DNA from: Pseudoalteromonas sp. NBT06-2
Lineage (GTDB): Bacteria; Pseudomonadota; Gammaproteobacteria; Enterobacterales; Alteromonadaceae
DNA: 51,255 nt
Direction of reading: 5' to 3'
NCBI RefSeq assembly: GCF_002276045.1
Contig: NZ_NQMR01000055.1
Span: 1-51,255, forward strand
Shown here: in pieces, positions 9,466-19,474 of the stretch
How positions within the stretch are numbered: the first letter of the stretch is position 1
Layout of the letters: each line of letters starts with the position of its first letter
Program-made: the position numbers and the translations under genes
Notes under the pieces: generated by a model
The model's input: only the letters and a program-made list of their open reading frames with translations
What the model was told of the DNA's origin: nothing
Databases searched by the model: none

Positions 9466-9607
9466 ATCATCCTTGTGGAGGTGAACGAGTATTTTCTTAA
9501 TCACTACAAAATTTTCAATACGCGCAATGAGCTTAACTGCCCTCATCGCATTGGCTACATGTTTTGGTCTCAATGCCAAATACCCGCTTCACCTTTACGT
9601 CTAGGTC
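9466..9607 (-). pseudogene. Remnant of an IS91-type transposase C-terminus (frameshifted)
   Basis: On the minus strand one frame reads VKRVFGIETKTCSQCDEG and then a stop. One base out of register it continues KLIARIENFVVIKKILVHL. Joined, these match the typical end of IS91-family (Y2) transposases: 'RVF-x-I-x-x-x-x-C-x-x-C-x-G', then 'K-x-I-A-x-I-E-x-P-x-V-I-x-K-I-L-x-H-L'. The frameshift and the absence of the catalytic part mark it as a fossil. The rightward open frame over the same DNA is an artefact. Confidence 0.6.
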
Positions 9608-9800
9608 ATTCACGGTGTATTGGAACAACTTGCTTACTGTGCTTGCCTCCTATGGAAAATGACAGCCCATAGTACCTGTGTTAATTGTTGCACATTAATC
9701 GTTTTAACCGTATCAATGTAAGCTTATGTAAAGTTGCTTTAGACATTTTATTGACTAGGTTTACAATAAAGTGTTTTAAAAATTAAATAGGTTTTAGTAT

Positions 9801-11198
9801 ATGAGACAACGCCTTAAAGTATTAAGTGTATTATTAAGTTGTATTTTATTAAGTGCGTGTAATACGGCAACCTATAAACTTGAAGAGTCCTTACTTAAGG
9901 TACACGTACCTAAAAACTGGGAAAATCATGTTCAGTTGGAAGATGTTAAAAATGGTTGGTTAATGCAAATCAGCAATGATCAAATACAATCATTAGTTCA
10001 AACGGCATTAAATAATAACTTTACTTTAAAGCAGCAAGCTTATTCACTGCAAATGAAAAAACAGGAATTAATTATTTCTGGTAACACATTATGGCCATCT
10101 TTAGATTTAGCTTTATCAAGTAATCGACGCAAGAATATTTCTCCTAACTCTTATATTAATAACGTTTCTGTTGACCTCAATATTAAGTACGAAATTGATC
10201 TATGGGGAAAGCTATCTGATTTTGATAAGCAAGCTAATTTGAGTTATTTATCAGATCAAGCTAATTTTGAACAAGGAAAACAGCAATTAGTTGCTGATGT
10301 TGTGATTGCCTGGTTTAAAGTCATTGAAGCCAAGCAATTAACAAACTTATACCAACAGCGAGCAGATAACACTAAACAAAATCTAGATATTATCGAATCA
10401 GGATATCAGCAAGGTTTAAACAGTGCCCTAGATGTTTATCTATCACGTAATGAACTTAATAGTGAGCTATCACGTGCAGCAGAACAAAAAGCAACAAAAA
10501 TAGAAGCGATCCGTACACTAGAATTACTTTTAGGAAATTACCCACAAGGCGCACTGAGTATTGAAGCTAGCTTGCCTTTATTAAGTTCAGATATTCCAAA
10601 AGGTTTACCTTCAGGGCTTATTGCTCGAAAACCTAAATTGGTTGCATCTTGGTATCAACTTTTAGCTAAAGATGCATCTTTAGCATACGCTCATAAACAA
10701 AGATTCCCATCAATTAGCTTAATGGCTTCTGTAGGTAATAGTGCTTCCGAACTATCAGATGTTGTTTCAATTTCTGCGCTAGGTTGGTCATTATTAGGTA
10801 ATTTAACTATGCCAATTTTTAATGCCGGAAAATTAGAAGCTAACGAAGAAAAATCCCGTTTGTTACTTAAACAAAGTGAACAAGGTTATTTAGAAACTTT
10901 GCATAACGCATTTTTGGATGTTGAGAATGCTGTAACACTAGAAAGTAGCTTAAAACAAAGATATCAAATGATGTTAGCAGCCCAAGAAAATGCAATCGCG
11001 GCGCAGAGGTTATCGTTTGAAAATTATCACAATGGTTTAGTTGATTACACTACAGTACTTGATGCACAAAGCCGTTCTTTTGATGCTCAAAGTACATTGA
11101 TACAAATAAAAAGCCAATTAATTAGAAATCGAATTGAACTACATATTGCCTTAGGTGGTGATTTTTCAGCATCAGAACAAAATAAAGAGGCGAAATAA
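9801..11198 (+). CDS. RND efflux outer-membrane lipoprotein (TolC/OprM-NodT family)
   Basis: 465 aa. Lipoprotein signal with lipobox LSAC (Cys20 region). The sequence has the two-fold repeated OEP pattern: long coiled-coil-forming stretches rich in Gln, Ala and Leu (~160-240 and ~370-440) and beta segments such as SLDLALSSN and the YEIDLWGKLSD signature. That signature is diagnostic for NodT-type outer-membrane factors. It should form the trimeric outer-membrane channel of the tripartite pump encoded by this operon. It is followed after 3 bases by the adaptor gene, so the order is OMF-MFP-RND. Confidence 0.92.
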   Translation: MRQRLKVLSVLLSCILLSACNTATYKLEESLLKVHVPKNWENHVQLEDVKNGWLMQISNDQIQSLVQTALNNNFTLKQQAYSLQMKKQELIISGNTLWPSLDLALSSNRRKNISPNSYINNVSVDLNIKYEIDLWGKLSDFDKQANLSYLSDQANFEQGKQQLVADVVIAWFKVIEAKQLTNLYQQRADNTKQNLDIIESGYQQGLNSALDVYLSRNELNSELSRAAEQKATKIEAIRTLELLLGNYPQGALSIEASLPLLSSDIPKGLPSGLIARKPKLVASWYQLLAKDASLAYAHKQRFPSISLMASVGNSASELSDVVSISALGWSLLGNLTMPIFNAGKLEANEEKSRLLLKQSEQGYLETLHNAFLDVENAVTLESSLKQRYQMMLAAQENAIAAQRLSFENYHNGLVDYTTVLDAQSRSFDAQSTLIQIKSQLIRNRIELHIALGGDFSASEQNKEAK

Positions 11199-11201
11199 TT
11201 T

Positions 11202-12395
11202 ATGAAAAAAATAAAAAAAATACTTATTCCTATCGTTATTTTAACGGTGACAGCTATTTCGGTGTATTTTATTAAAAATAATCCGCCAAAAAGTCAAAGA
11301 GAAAAAGTATCACAAGCCCCTCTAATGACAGTTGAAATAAAAAGATTAAAACCACAATCTTATCCTGTGATGATTGAAAGTTTTGGCATCGTTAAGCCAC
11401 AAATTCAAAGTGTTTTAGTTTCTCAGGTATCTGGGCAAATCAATCAAGTACGCGATCAGTTCAGAGAAGGTGGATTTTTTGAAAAAGGTGATACTTTAAT
11501 TACGTTAGATGATCGAGATTATTTGGCAGAGCAAAAAATAGCGCAAGCAAGTTTAATGTTTGCCAAGCAAGGTTTATTAGAAGAGCAGGCAAGAGTAGAG
11601 CAAGCTTTAGTTAATTGGAAAAGATTAGCTAACGGTAATAAGCCTTCGGCTTTAGTTTTGAGAGAGCCACAACTTGAAGCTGCAAAAGCACAAGTATTAT
11701 CTGCCCAAGCACAATTAGAGAAAACAGACTTAGCATTAGAAAGAAGTCAAATTGTAGCACCATATTCTGGACGAATATTAAAAAAATACGTGGACTTAGG
11801 GCAAGTCGTTTCAGTTAATACTCAACTCGCAGACATATACGCTACAGATGTTTTAGAAATTCGTTTGCCAATTAAAAATAAAGATTTAGGTTTTATGGTA
11901 TTTCCTGAAGCGTTTCGCAATAACAATCACAAAATAGCTGATACATCAGTATCACTTACTTCAGAGCTTATTGGCGTACAAAAATGGCAAGGTACAGTCG
12001 TTAGAACTGAAAGCGCCATTGATACTGATTCCCAACAACTTTATGTCGTAGCACATATAAAAAAACCCTTTGATATAAGCCATAATCAAAAGCCTTCGAT
12101 TAAAATAGGCCAATATTTAACAGCCAATATAAAAGGCAAACACGTTGAAAACGCGATTGTTATTCCTAATAGCGCTATTTATCAAGGTAGTTATGTTTAT
12201 GTTGTTGAGCAAGATGTACTTAAACGTAAAGATATCACCGTTAGCTGGCAAAATAGCACAGATGCGATTATAGCAACAGGCTTAAACTTTAAAGATAATT
12301 TAGTGATCACACCTTTAGGCCAAGTTAGTTCAGGTACTCGAGTTAAAGTCACAGGAACAAAACTAATACAAAAAAAGAAAAGAGGTGAATCATGA
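11202..12395 (+). CDS. RND efflux periplasmic adaptor (membrane fusion protein)
   Basis: 397 aa. An N-terminal membrane anchor (ILIPIVILTVTAISVYFI) is followed by a lipoyl half-motif (SQVSGQINQVRDQFREGGF, ~75-93) and a helical hairpin of about 90 residues. The second lipoyl half is IVAPYSGRILKKYVDLGQ, then beta-barrel segments to the C-terminus. This is the HlyD/AcrA domain order. It bridges the inner-membrane pump and the outer-membrane channel. It overlaps the next gene by four bases (ATGA), so translation is probably coupled. Confidence 0.92.
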   Translation: MKKIKKILIPIVILTVTAISVYFIKNNPPKSQREKVSQAPLMTVEIKRLKPQSYPVMIESFGIVKPQIQSVLVSQVSGQINQVRDQFREGGFFEKGDTLITLDDRDYLAEQKIAQASLMFAKQGLLEEQARVEQALVNWKRLANGNKPSALVLREPQLEAAKAQVLSAQAQLEKTDLALERSQIVAPYSGRILKKYVDLGQVVSVNTQLADIYATDVLEIRLPIKNKDLGFMVFPEAFRNNNHKIADTSVSLTSELIGVQKWQGTVVRTESAIDTDSQQLYVVAHIKKPFDISHNQKPSIKIGQYLTANIKGKHVENAIVIPNSAIYQGSYVYVVEQDVLKRKDITVSWQNSTDAIIATGLNFKDNLVITPLGQVSSGTRVKVTGTKLIQKKKRGES

Positions 12396-15300
12396 TAGCT
12401 TGGTTTGCCCGAAATCATGTAGCAGCAAACTTGCTAATGATTACAATTATATTTTCAGGTTTGTTTAGCTTATTAACGCAAATTCCATTAGAAGTATTCC
12501 CATCTATTGAGACCGATAAAATAAGTATCAAAGTATCGCTTCGCGGTTCAACTCCAGAAGATGTAGAGCAAGGAGTTGCCATTCGTATTGAAGAAGCAGT
12601 ACAAGATCTTGAAGGCATAGAAAAAATCTCAAGTCGTTCTTCAGAAGGGTTAGCTTCTGTAACAATAGAAGTCGAATCTGGCTATGATCCTCGTGAAATG
12701 TTGGCTGATATCAAAAGGCGTGTGGATGCAATTAATACATTTCCAGTAGATGCAGAAAAACCTGTTGTAGCCTTAGCACAGAGAAAACATGAAGTGTTGT
12801 CAGTTACGGTTTCAGGACAATATGGTGAAAAAGAAATAAGAGAATTTGCTGAGAAAATACGTGATGATTTATTACGTATACCTGGTATTACACAATTAGA
12901 GCTAAGTGGTGTGAGAGATTATGAAGTTGCGATTGAGATCTCTCAAGATACGTTAAATCAATATGGTTTAAGTATTAGTCAGGTATCTACTACTATTTCT
13001 AACTCCAGCGCTAATATTTCAGCGGGTAATATTAAAACTCACGGTGGCGATGTACTGATTCGATCAAAAGGCCAAGCTTATCGTAAAGATGAATATGCCA
13101 AAATAGCGATAAAAACTCATATTGATGGCTCAATTTTAACTTTAAGTGATATTGCAACTATCAGAGATGACTTTGAAGAAACACCAGTAAGAACCCGTTT
13201 TAACGGTAACCAAGCTGCATTTATTGATGTTTATCGAATTGGCAAGCAAAGTGCAATTGATGTTGCACAAAAAGTAAAAAGCTATATTGATGTTCGCCAA
13301 GAAAATTTACCTATAGGATATGAATTAAGTTATTGGGATGATGATTCCCAAATTGTTAAAAACCGTATTTCAACTTTAACAACCAGTGCATTGCAAGGTG
13401 GTTTTTTAGTATTAATTCTTTTGACTTTATTTTTACGTCCAGCAATTGCAATTTGGGTCTGTGTAGGTATTCCTGTTTCATTTATGGGGGCATTTATTGC
13501 CATGCCCTTTTTTGGTATCACCTTAAATATAATGAGTTTATTTGGTTTTATTTTAGTACTAGGTATCGTGGTAGATGATGCCATAGTAACAGGCGAGAAC
13601 ATTTATACTCATCTAGAAAATGCAGAATCTGGTGAATACGCCGCTATAAAAGGTACGCAAGAAGTTGCAACACCAGTTACATTTGGTATTTTAACAACAG
13701 TAGCTGCTTTTTTACCTTTAGCATTCATTGAAGGTGCAAGAGGTGCCTTATTTGCACAGATTCCAATTGTTGTAATACCTGTATTAATTTTTTCATTGAT
13801 TGAATCAAAATTTGTACTGCCATCTCATTTAAAAAATATTAAATTGCGCCATGAAAAGTCAGAGCCAAGCAGGTTTGAACATTTCCAGCACCAATTTGCA
13901 GATGGTTTTGAAGGATTGATCTTAAAGTATTATCAACCTTTATTGATAACAACCTTAAAATATAAGCTAACTACATTAAGTTTATTTGTTGGCGTGTTTA
14001 TTATTATTGTGACCTTAATTACCAGTGGTTGGACTAAGTTTATCTTTTTTCCCCGGATCCCAAGTGAAACCGTGAGAGTTAATTTAACATTACCAACGGG
14101 TACACCTTTTGAAGTTACCAATAAATTTGTGATTAAAATGGCTAATAAAGCCGATGTTTTACGAGAAAAATATCGAGATCCTGAAACCAACCAAAGCATC
14201 ATTTTAAATATATTAGCTACAACAGGTGGTCGAGGAGGAGTTTCCAACTTTGGTGGTGTGCGTTTTGAGATTGTACCGCCTGAGCAAAGAGAGTCAACTA
14301 TCACTTCTAAAGAATTAGTAAGAGAATGGCGTCAACTCATTGGCACTGTGCCTGGTGCCGAAAGCTTAACTTTTAGAGCTGAAATAGGACGTTCTTCCGA
14401 TCCAATTGATGTGCAGCTTACTGCAACATCATTAGAAACGCTTAAGGAAGTTGCTGAAAAAGTAAAAGCACGTTTAGCAACTCATCCTACGGTTTTTGAA
14501 ATTGCGGATAGCTTATCTGATGGTAAAGAAGAGTTGCAAATTGAGCTAACAGATCAAGGTCGCGCGCTTGGCTTTACGCGAGTAGAAGTTTCTCGCCAAG
14601 TAAGAAGTGCATTTTTTGGTGCTGAAGTACAACGTATTCAAAGAGGTCGTGATGATGTGCGTGTGATGGTGCGTTTACCTTTAAATGAACGGGCATCGGT
14701 ATCAAGTCTTGAAAATATTTTAATTACAACAGCTGAAGGCGGTAATGTGCCTTTATCACATATTGCAACTTTAATACCCGGTCAAAGTCCCGCTTCTATT
14801 AATCGTATCGACAGATATAGAACGGTAAATGTCACAGCTGATATTGATAAAATAAATACTAATATGACGATATTACAAGCCGATTTAAAAACGTATCTTG
14901 ATGAGTTAATTGTACAGTACCCTAGTGTAAATCATTCATTAGAAGGTGAAGCAAAAGAGCAAAGAGCATCATTTAGTTCACTTGGCTGGGCTTTATTATT
15001 TGTATTTTTCATTATCTATGGTTTATTGGCTATCCCTTTTAAATCGTATTTACAGCCTTTAATTGTAATGAGTGTAATCCCATTTGGTATGATAGGCGCT
15101 GTAATGGGGCATTGGATCATGGGTATGGAATTAACCATAATGAGTTTATTAGGTATGCTGGCACTTGTAGGCGTCGTGGTAAATGATTCCTTAGTGTTAG
15201 TTGACTTCATTAATAAAAAGCGTGATCAAATGGAAGATCGAGCTGATAAATTAATGGAAGCCGTTTTAACGGCTGGAGCCGCAAGGTTTAGACCTGTTAT

Positions 15301-15511
15301 GTTAACAAGCTTAACAACTTTTATAGGCCTGATGCCTTTACTCTTTGAAGAATCGACACAAGCACAGTTTTTAATACCAATGGCTGTATCATTGGGTTTT
15401 GGTATTTTATTTGCCACTTTTATTACTTTGATCTTAATACCTGTTAATTATATGTTGGTAGAAAAAGTAAAAAGTGCATTTGAAACAGAAGCAGAGTTAA
15501 CAACCTCTTAA
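12392..15511 (+). CDS. RND-family inner-membrane efflux transporter (HAE1/AcrB-like)
   Basis: 1039 aa, usual RND length. TM1 is at residues 10-30. A large periplasmic loop follows, with porter-domain features (PEDVEQGV.IRIE, GV..YE..I). A block of helices around 335-470 includes GIVVDDAIV, whose paired aspartates are the proton relay of TM4. The second loop and second helix block (~870-1025) contain GVVVNDSLVLVDF, an N/D substitution typical of the second repeat. It should export a hydrophobic substrate using proton motive force; the substrate cannot be told. No adjacent regulator is seen. A strong terminator follows. Confidence 0.95.
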   Translation: MIAWFARNHVAANLLMITIIFSGLFSLLTQIPLEVFPSIETDKISIKVSLRGSTPEDVEQGVAIRIEEAVQDLEGIEKISSRSSEGLASVTIEVESGYDPREMLADIKRRVDAINTFPVDAEKPVVALAQRKHEVLSVTVSGQYGEKEIREFAEKIRDDLLRIPGITQLELSGVRDYEVAIEISQDTLNQYGLSISQVSTTISNSSANISAGNIKTHGGDVLIRSKGQAYRKDEYAKIAIKTHIDGSILTLSDIATIRDDFEETPVRTRFNGNQAAFIDVYRIGKQSAIDVAQKVKSYIDVRQENLPIGYELSYWDDDSQIVKNRISTLTTSALQGGFLVLILLTLFLRPAIAIWVCVGIPVSFMGAFIAMPFFGITLNIMSLFGFILVLGIVVDDAIVTGENIYTHLENAESGEYAAIKGTQEVATPVTFGILTTVAAFLPLAFIEGARGALFAQIPIVVIPVLIFSLIESKFVLPSHLKNIKLRHEKSEPSRFEHFQHQFADGFEGLILKYYQPLLITTLKYKLTTLSLFVGVFIIIVTLITSGWTKFIFFPRIPSETVRVNLTLPTGTPFEVTNKFVIKMANKADVLREKYRDPETNQSIILNILATTGGRGGVSNFGGVRFEIVPPEQRESTITSKELVREWRQLIGTVPGAESLTFRAEIGRSSDPIDVQLTATSLETLKEVAEKVKARLATHPTVFEIADSLSDGKEELQIELTDQGRALGFTRVEVSRQVRSAFFGAEVQRIQRGRDDVRVMVRLPLNERASVSSLENILITTAEGGNVPLSHIATLIPGQSPASINRIDRYRTVNVTADIDKINTNMTILQADLKTYLDELIVQYPSVNHSLEGEAKEQRASFSSLGWALLFVFFIIYGLLAIPFKSYLQPLIVMSVIPFGMIGAVMGHWIMGMELTIMSLLGMLALVGVVVNDSLVLVDFINKKRDQMEDRADKLMEAVLTAGAARFRPVMLTSLTTFIGLMPLLFEESTQAQFLIPMAVSLGFGILFATFITLILIPVNYMLVEKVKSAFETEAELTTS

Positions 15512-15529
15512 TAACAATTCTCAATAATA

Positions 15530-15561
15530 CCAGTCTATTATCTTGATAGACTGGTTTTTTT
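15530..15561 (+). terminator. rho-independent terminator of the RND operon
   Basis: Perfect nine-base stem CCAGTCTAT (15530-15538)/ATAGACTGG (15546-15554), with a seven-base loop and a run of seven T. Confidence 0.93.
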
Positions 15562-15676
15562 ATAACTTATTTTAATTAATAGAAATATCCCTATACACCA
15601 TGATATCTACGTCACAAGCTTTGAATTACCGTTTATTTCTAATGGTTATATTTTATGCACTTAGGTTATATAAAAT

Positions 15677-15698
15677 ATACAATGTTTATTGTTTGTAT
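15677..15698. promoter_or_regulatory. Operator-like palindrome 1 upstream of the TonB-dependent receptor
   Basis: ATACAATGTTTATTGTTTGTAT: core ACAAT-GTTT-ATTGT with outer ATAC/GTAT arms. A close variant recurs at 15799-15817. The matched outer arms and common core suggest two sites for one dimeric regulator. The identity of the regulator is unknown and none is encoded nearby. The remainder of the 15562-15886 spacer is AT-rich and otherwise unremarkable. Confidence 0.45.
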
Positions 15699-15798
15699 GT
15701 TTTATGTTTATTTTCAGGTGATTAGATGTGTTTTTTTGTCTTTTTCTTCTTTTAAAAATGTAGAAGTTGTAACTTGATGTTAATTTTTGTAGATAATA

Positions 15799-15817
15799 TA
15801 CAATATATTGTTGTATA
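15799..15817. promoter_or_regulatory. Operator-like palindrome 2 upstream of the TonB-dependent receptor
   Basis: ATACAATATATTGTTGTAT, containing the perfect palindrome ACAATATATTGT (15801-15812). It lies about 70 bases before the receptor start codon and about 120 bases after palindrome 1, a position compatible with repression at the promoter. Confidence 0.5.
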
Positions 15818-15886
15818 AATACACTCAGAAAATAACTGCACTGGCTTTAAACGAGAAAGTGCAATAAATAAAACAAGAGAGTTAAC

Positions 15887-18631
15887 ATGAATCGTTCAGG
15901 GTTTGGTTTAGATAAATATAAAAGATCATTAGTTGCATTGAGCATAGGATCAATGCTTTCATTTTCTGCAACTTCAACAGCTGCTGTAGAGAATTTTACT
16001 GAAGAAGTAGAGCGTATTTCAGTAACGGGTTCTCGCATTAAGCGTGTAGATATGGAAGCAGCATCACCAATTGTTTCTTTTTCGGCTGCTTCTATGGAAG
16101 GCACTGGTTACTCAACTGTATCTGATGTTTTACGTAATTCATCATTAAACCCTTTTGGTTCATTTGAAGGTACTTCAAATAATGGTTGGGCTTCAATGTC
16201 AATTATGGCTTTAAAAGGCGCTGACTCTCGTCAAACGTTAATTCTTATTGACGGTGTAAGAATGTCTAAATCACCAGTAACGGGTGGTACATCTAACTTA
16301 AACTTAATTCCAAATGCAGCAATTGAACGTATTGATGTATTAACCGATGGTGCATCATCAGTATATGGTGCTGATGCCGTAGCCGGTGTTATTAATATCG
16401 TACTTAAAAAAGAGTTTGAAGGTGTTGAATTAACTGCTAAAAGTGAGTTTCCAGATAGTGTAAGTGGTGCTGATTCACAGAGCTTTACTTTTACTGGTGG
16501 CCTTTCAGGTGAAAAAGGTAATATGGTTTTCTCATGGGAGCATTATGAAAAAGATGCAATCTATATGTCTGATTTTGATTATGCAACAGCACAATTAAAC
16601 GAAGAGGGATTAGATCCTAACAACAGAGGTAACTGGCACGGCGTTAGTGGTACTGGTCGTACTGTTGAACAAGCTAGTAATGGCTGGGATAGCCAAGCAT
16701 TAAATACACAAAATAACTGTGATGTATACAACACTGGTAACGGTACCGGCACTATTATGGGCCCTTTCGGTACTGATAGCATAGTATGTGGATATGATTA
16801 TACAGAATCTGCACAGCTAACGCCTGAGCAACGTCGTGATTCATTAATGGCTAACTTCACTTATGAGTTAACTGATGACATTCAACTATACGCACGTGGT
16901 TTATGGATGAATGCAGAAACACGTGACATTTCAGCTGCTGTTCCTGCTTGGTTCCCTACAGATCATGCACTACCTGAGCGTTCAATTACAACTGAAGATG
17001 GCACTGACCTTACTTTAACTGCTATAGATGATGGTGGTTGGTTTGGTTACCGTCTAAATACATTAGGCGATCGTACTGCAGAGCACTCAGATAGTACTTT
17101 TGATTTTACGCTTGGCCTAGAAGGAAGTATTGGTGATGCAGCATGGGATCTAAATACAAGTTATCAACGTTATGATTCTTTCACATGGGGTACTAATTAT
17201 ACTAGTCGAACAGCTTTAACCGCAGCTGTAGGTTCTGAAGATGCTGATGGTAACTGGTCTGGTTGGGATCCTCGAGATCCAGATGCAACTCCACCTGACT
17301 CTGTTCGTGCAAACTTTGATAAACGACGTTTTACGACTCAGTTAGGTATTAACGGTGGTGTATCATTTGATGTTATGGAGTTACCAGCAGGTACTATGTC
17401 TGCATATGTGGGTGCTTCACATACTAGAGATACTTATTATTCATTTGTAGATGGGCAAGCTGAAGCAGGTTTAGTACTTGGTGGTAACGGTGGTAGTGGT
17501 GGTGAAGGGTCACGTACTGTTGAATCAGCTTTTGCTGAATTAGTTGTGCCTGTAATTGATGGCATGGAACTAAATTTTGCTGCTCGTTATGATGACTTCA
17601 GTGATTTTGGTAGTACTTTTAATCCAGCTGTTAAAGCAAGTTATCGTCCAATAGAAAGTTTGTTATTACGTGCTTCAATGGGAACAGGTTTCCAGGCGCC
17701 ATTATTAACTGACTTATATGGTTTAAGATCTCGTGGCCACATTGAAGATGATAAAAACTACATTCAATGTTACCAAGAAGGTATTTCAATTGAAGACTGT
17801 AATTACACTGATGACTATTGGGGTACTTCAGGTGGTAACTCGAATCTACAGCCTGAAGAATCAGAAAATACTAACGTAGGTTTTGTATGGCAGTTTGCTG
17901 AAGGTTGGTCAACAACATTGGATTATTGGACGTTAGATATCGACCAACGTGTTGATACTATGAGTACAGAAATGATCCAAATTCAACAAATCATTCTATG
18001 GGAGAAAGAAGGTCTAGGAGCTGATATTTCAAGTAAATTACCTGGTGTGAGTATTACATACCGTGGTGGTAATAATATTGATGAAATTGTTGCACCTAAA
18101 GCAAACCAAGGACATCGTGAAACAGCCGGCATAGATTGGACCGTTAATGGTAATATCGAAACAGAAATGGGCGATATTTCATTAGATATGAACTGGACTC
18201 ATATGATTAAATTCAAAACGAGTTTTGTAGATGCTGATGGTACAATCGTATTAGGTCAAGATGAATTAGGTCAATTTGATCGTTCAAATTCATTTTACCG
18301 CCCTGAAAATCGTGTAACTGTGCAGATTGGTTGGAGCTTAGATGATCATTCTGTATCACTGGCATCAACTTACTTAGCGGGTATGGAAAATACAGAACGT
18401 AACGAAACTGATACGGCTGATATTGTTGTAGATACATTAGATAGCTATTTAAGCCATAATTTATCGTATAACTACCATACACCTTGGAATAGTAAGCTTT
18501 CAATTGGTATATTAAATTTAACTGATAAGACTCCACCTCGTGCAAAAAATGAAAATCCAAGAGATCCAATCAATTCGCTTTACGATATCCGTGGACGCGT
18601 ATTCACTGTTGGTTTCACTCAAACTTTCTAG
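15887..18631 (+). CDS. TonB-dependent outer-membrane receptor
   Basis: 914 aa. Signal peptide (cleavage probably after STAA), then a TonB-box-like segment ERISVTGSRI (~47-56). The plug domain contains QTLILIDGVRM, IPNAAIERIDVLTDGASSVYGADA and GVINIVLKK. The long beta-barrel has Asn/Asp-rich loops, and the C-terminal strand ends in Phe (GFTQTF), as BAM substrates do. The plug resembles the large CirA/oligosaccharide- or peptide-type receptors of Alteromonadales, but the ligand cannot be assigned. SD GAGAG lies before ATG 15887. Regulation through the two upstream palindromes is likely. Confidence 0.93.
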   Translation: MNRSGFGLDKYKRSLVALSIGSMLSFSATSTAAVENFTEEVERISVTGSRIKRVDMEAASPIVSFSAASMEGTGYSTVSDVLRNSSLNPFGSFEGTSNNGWASMSIMALKGADSRQTLILIDGVRMSKSPVTGGTSNLNLIPNAAIERIDVLTDGASSVYGADAVAGVINIVLKKEFEGVELTAKSEFPDSVSGADSQSFTFTGGLSGEKGNMVFSWEHYEKDAIYMSDFDYATAQLNEEGLDPNNRGNWHGVSGTGRTVEQASNGWDSQALNTQNNCDVYNTGNGTGTIMGPFGTDSIVCGYDYTESAQLTPEQRRDSLMANFTYELTDDIQLYARGLWMNAETRDISAAVPAWFPTDHALPERSITTEDGTDLTLTAIDDGGWFGYRLNTLGDRTAEHSDSTFDFTLGLEGSIGDAAWDLNTSYQRYDSFTWGTNYTSRTALTAAVGSEDADGNWSGWDPRDPDATPPDSVRANFDKRRFTTQLGINGGVSFDVMELPAGTMSAYVGASHTRDTYYSFVDGQAEAGLVLGGNGGSGGEGSRTVESAFAELVVPVIDGMELNFAARYDDFSDFGSTFNPAVKASYRPIESLLLRASMGTGFQAPLLTDLYGLRSRGHIEDDKNYIQCYQEGISIEDCNYTDDYWGTSGGNSNLQPEESENTNVGFVWQFAEGWSTTLDYWTLDIDQRVDTMSTEMIQIQQIILWEKEGLGADISSKLPGVSITYRGGNNIDEIVAPKANQGHRETAGIDWTVNGNIETEMGDISLDMNWTHMIKFKTSFVDADGTIVLGQDELGQFDRSNSFYRPENRVTVQIGWSLDDHSVSLASTYLAGMENTERNETDTADIVVDTLDSYLSHNLSYNYHTPWNSKLSIGILNLTDKTPPRAKNENPRDPINSLYDIRGRVFTVGFTQTF

Positions 18632-18689
18632 TTAATAAAGATTTAGCAACTTTTAGTCTTAGTTCTCCCCCTGGATTATAGACACCCAG

Positions 18690-18717
18690 AGCCTAGCTTT
18701 TAGTTAGGCTTTTTTTA
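18690..18717 (+). terminator. rho-independent terminator after the TonB-dependent receptor
   Basis: AGCCTA (18690-18695) pairs with TAGGCT (18705-18710) around the loop GCTTTTAGT, followed directly by TTTTTTT. Confidence 0.8.
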
Positions 18718-18828
18718 TTTTCATAGCCATTGAAATAAATTAGTAGATTCGCATAATAAGTGTAATTTTTATTTATTTAAATACAATAGTAGTCAATAAA
18801 ATATTGCTTTAAATAAAAGAGAAAATAA

Positions 18829-19431
18829 ATGTCTGATTTAACGTCAAATGAGCAAGAATTTTACAATGATACTTTTAATGAACAAAGCTGTAACCACATA
18901 TCATTTATTGATAAAACCTTCGATTCTTGTGAATTTATAGCATGTGATTTTAGCAATGGGTTATTTAGAAATTGTGAATTTATCGATTGTAGCTTTGATA
19001 AATGCAATCTCAATTCAGTAGTAGTAAACAATAGTAAGTTTTCAGATGTTATTTTCAATGAATGTAAACTATTGGGTGTTGATTGGACTAAAGCATATTG
19101 GCGTGATTTGGCATTAGGTTCTGCATTAAAGTTTAATCAGTGCATGATCAATTCAAGTTCTTTTTATGATTTGAACCAAACAGAGATAGAAATAAAATCT
19201 TGTAGAGCACATGATGTTGATTTTCGTGAAGCTGATTTTAGTAAAGCAAACTTCAGTGATACTGACTTAAATAATAGTCTTTTTTCAAACACTAATTTAA
19301 CAGGCGCTATATTTACAGATGCAATAAATTACGATATTAATATCACTAGGAATAAAGTCGAACAGGCAACATTTAGTCGATATGAAGCTGTGAAATTATT
19401 AGACTCGTTAGGTATTAACTTGGTCGATTAA
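18829..19431 (+). CDS. Pentapeptide-repeat protein
   Basis: 200 aa built largely from A(D/N)LXX-type pentapeptide repeats. Residues ~25-80 are Cys/Phe-rich (CEFIACDFSNGLFRNCEFID), and ~125-165 read FREADFSKANFSDTDLNNSL. It ends in the short helix ATFSRYEAVKLLDSLGINLV. Such proteins fold as right-handed quadrilateral beta-helices. The Cys-rich repeats and the C-terminal helix recall the Qnr/McbG group that protects DNA gyrase, but a gyrase role is only a guess from this sequence. No signal peptide, so cytosolic. It is monocistronic with SD AGAGAAA, and a decayed copy of its 3' end follows. Confidence 0.85.
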   Translation: MSDLTSNEQEFYNDTFNEQSCNHISFIDKTFDSCEFIACDFSNGLFRNCEFIDCSFDKCNLNSVVVNNSKFSDVIFNECKLLGVDWTKAYWRDLALGSALKFNQCMINSSSFYDLNQTEIEIKSCRAHDVDFREADFSKANFSDTDLNNSLFSNTNLTGAIFTDAINYDINITRNKVEQATFSRYEAVKLLDSLGINLVD

Positions 19432-19474
19432 GATAGATTCTAATAAAAATTAAATTCAATTGTGTATCCAATTA

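Noticed and set aside
9463..9672. Rightward frame of 69 codons
   Set aside because: It runs antisense to the IS91-type remnant, which explains the sequence better.
13933..14304. Long antisense frames in the RND, GcvP, protease and hsd genes
   Set aside because: They mirror codon patterns of well-identified genes on the other strand and have no SD or family features.
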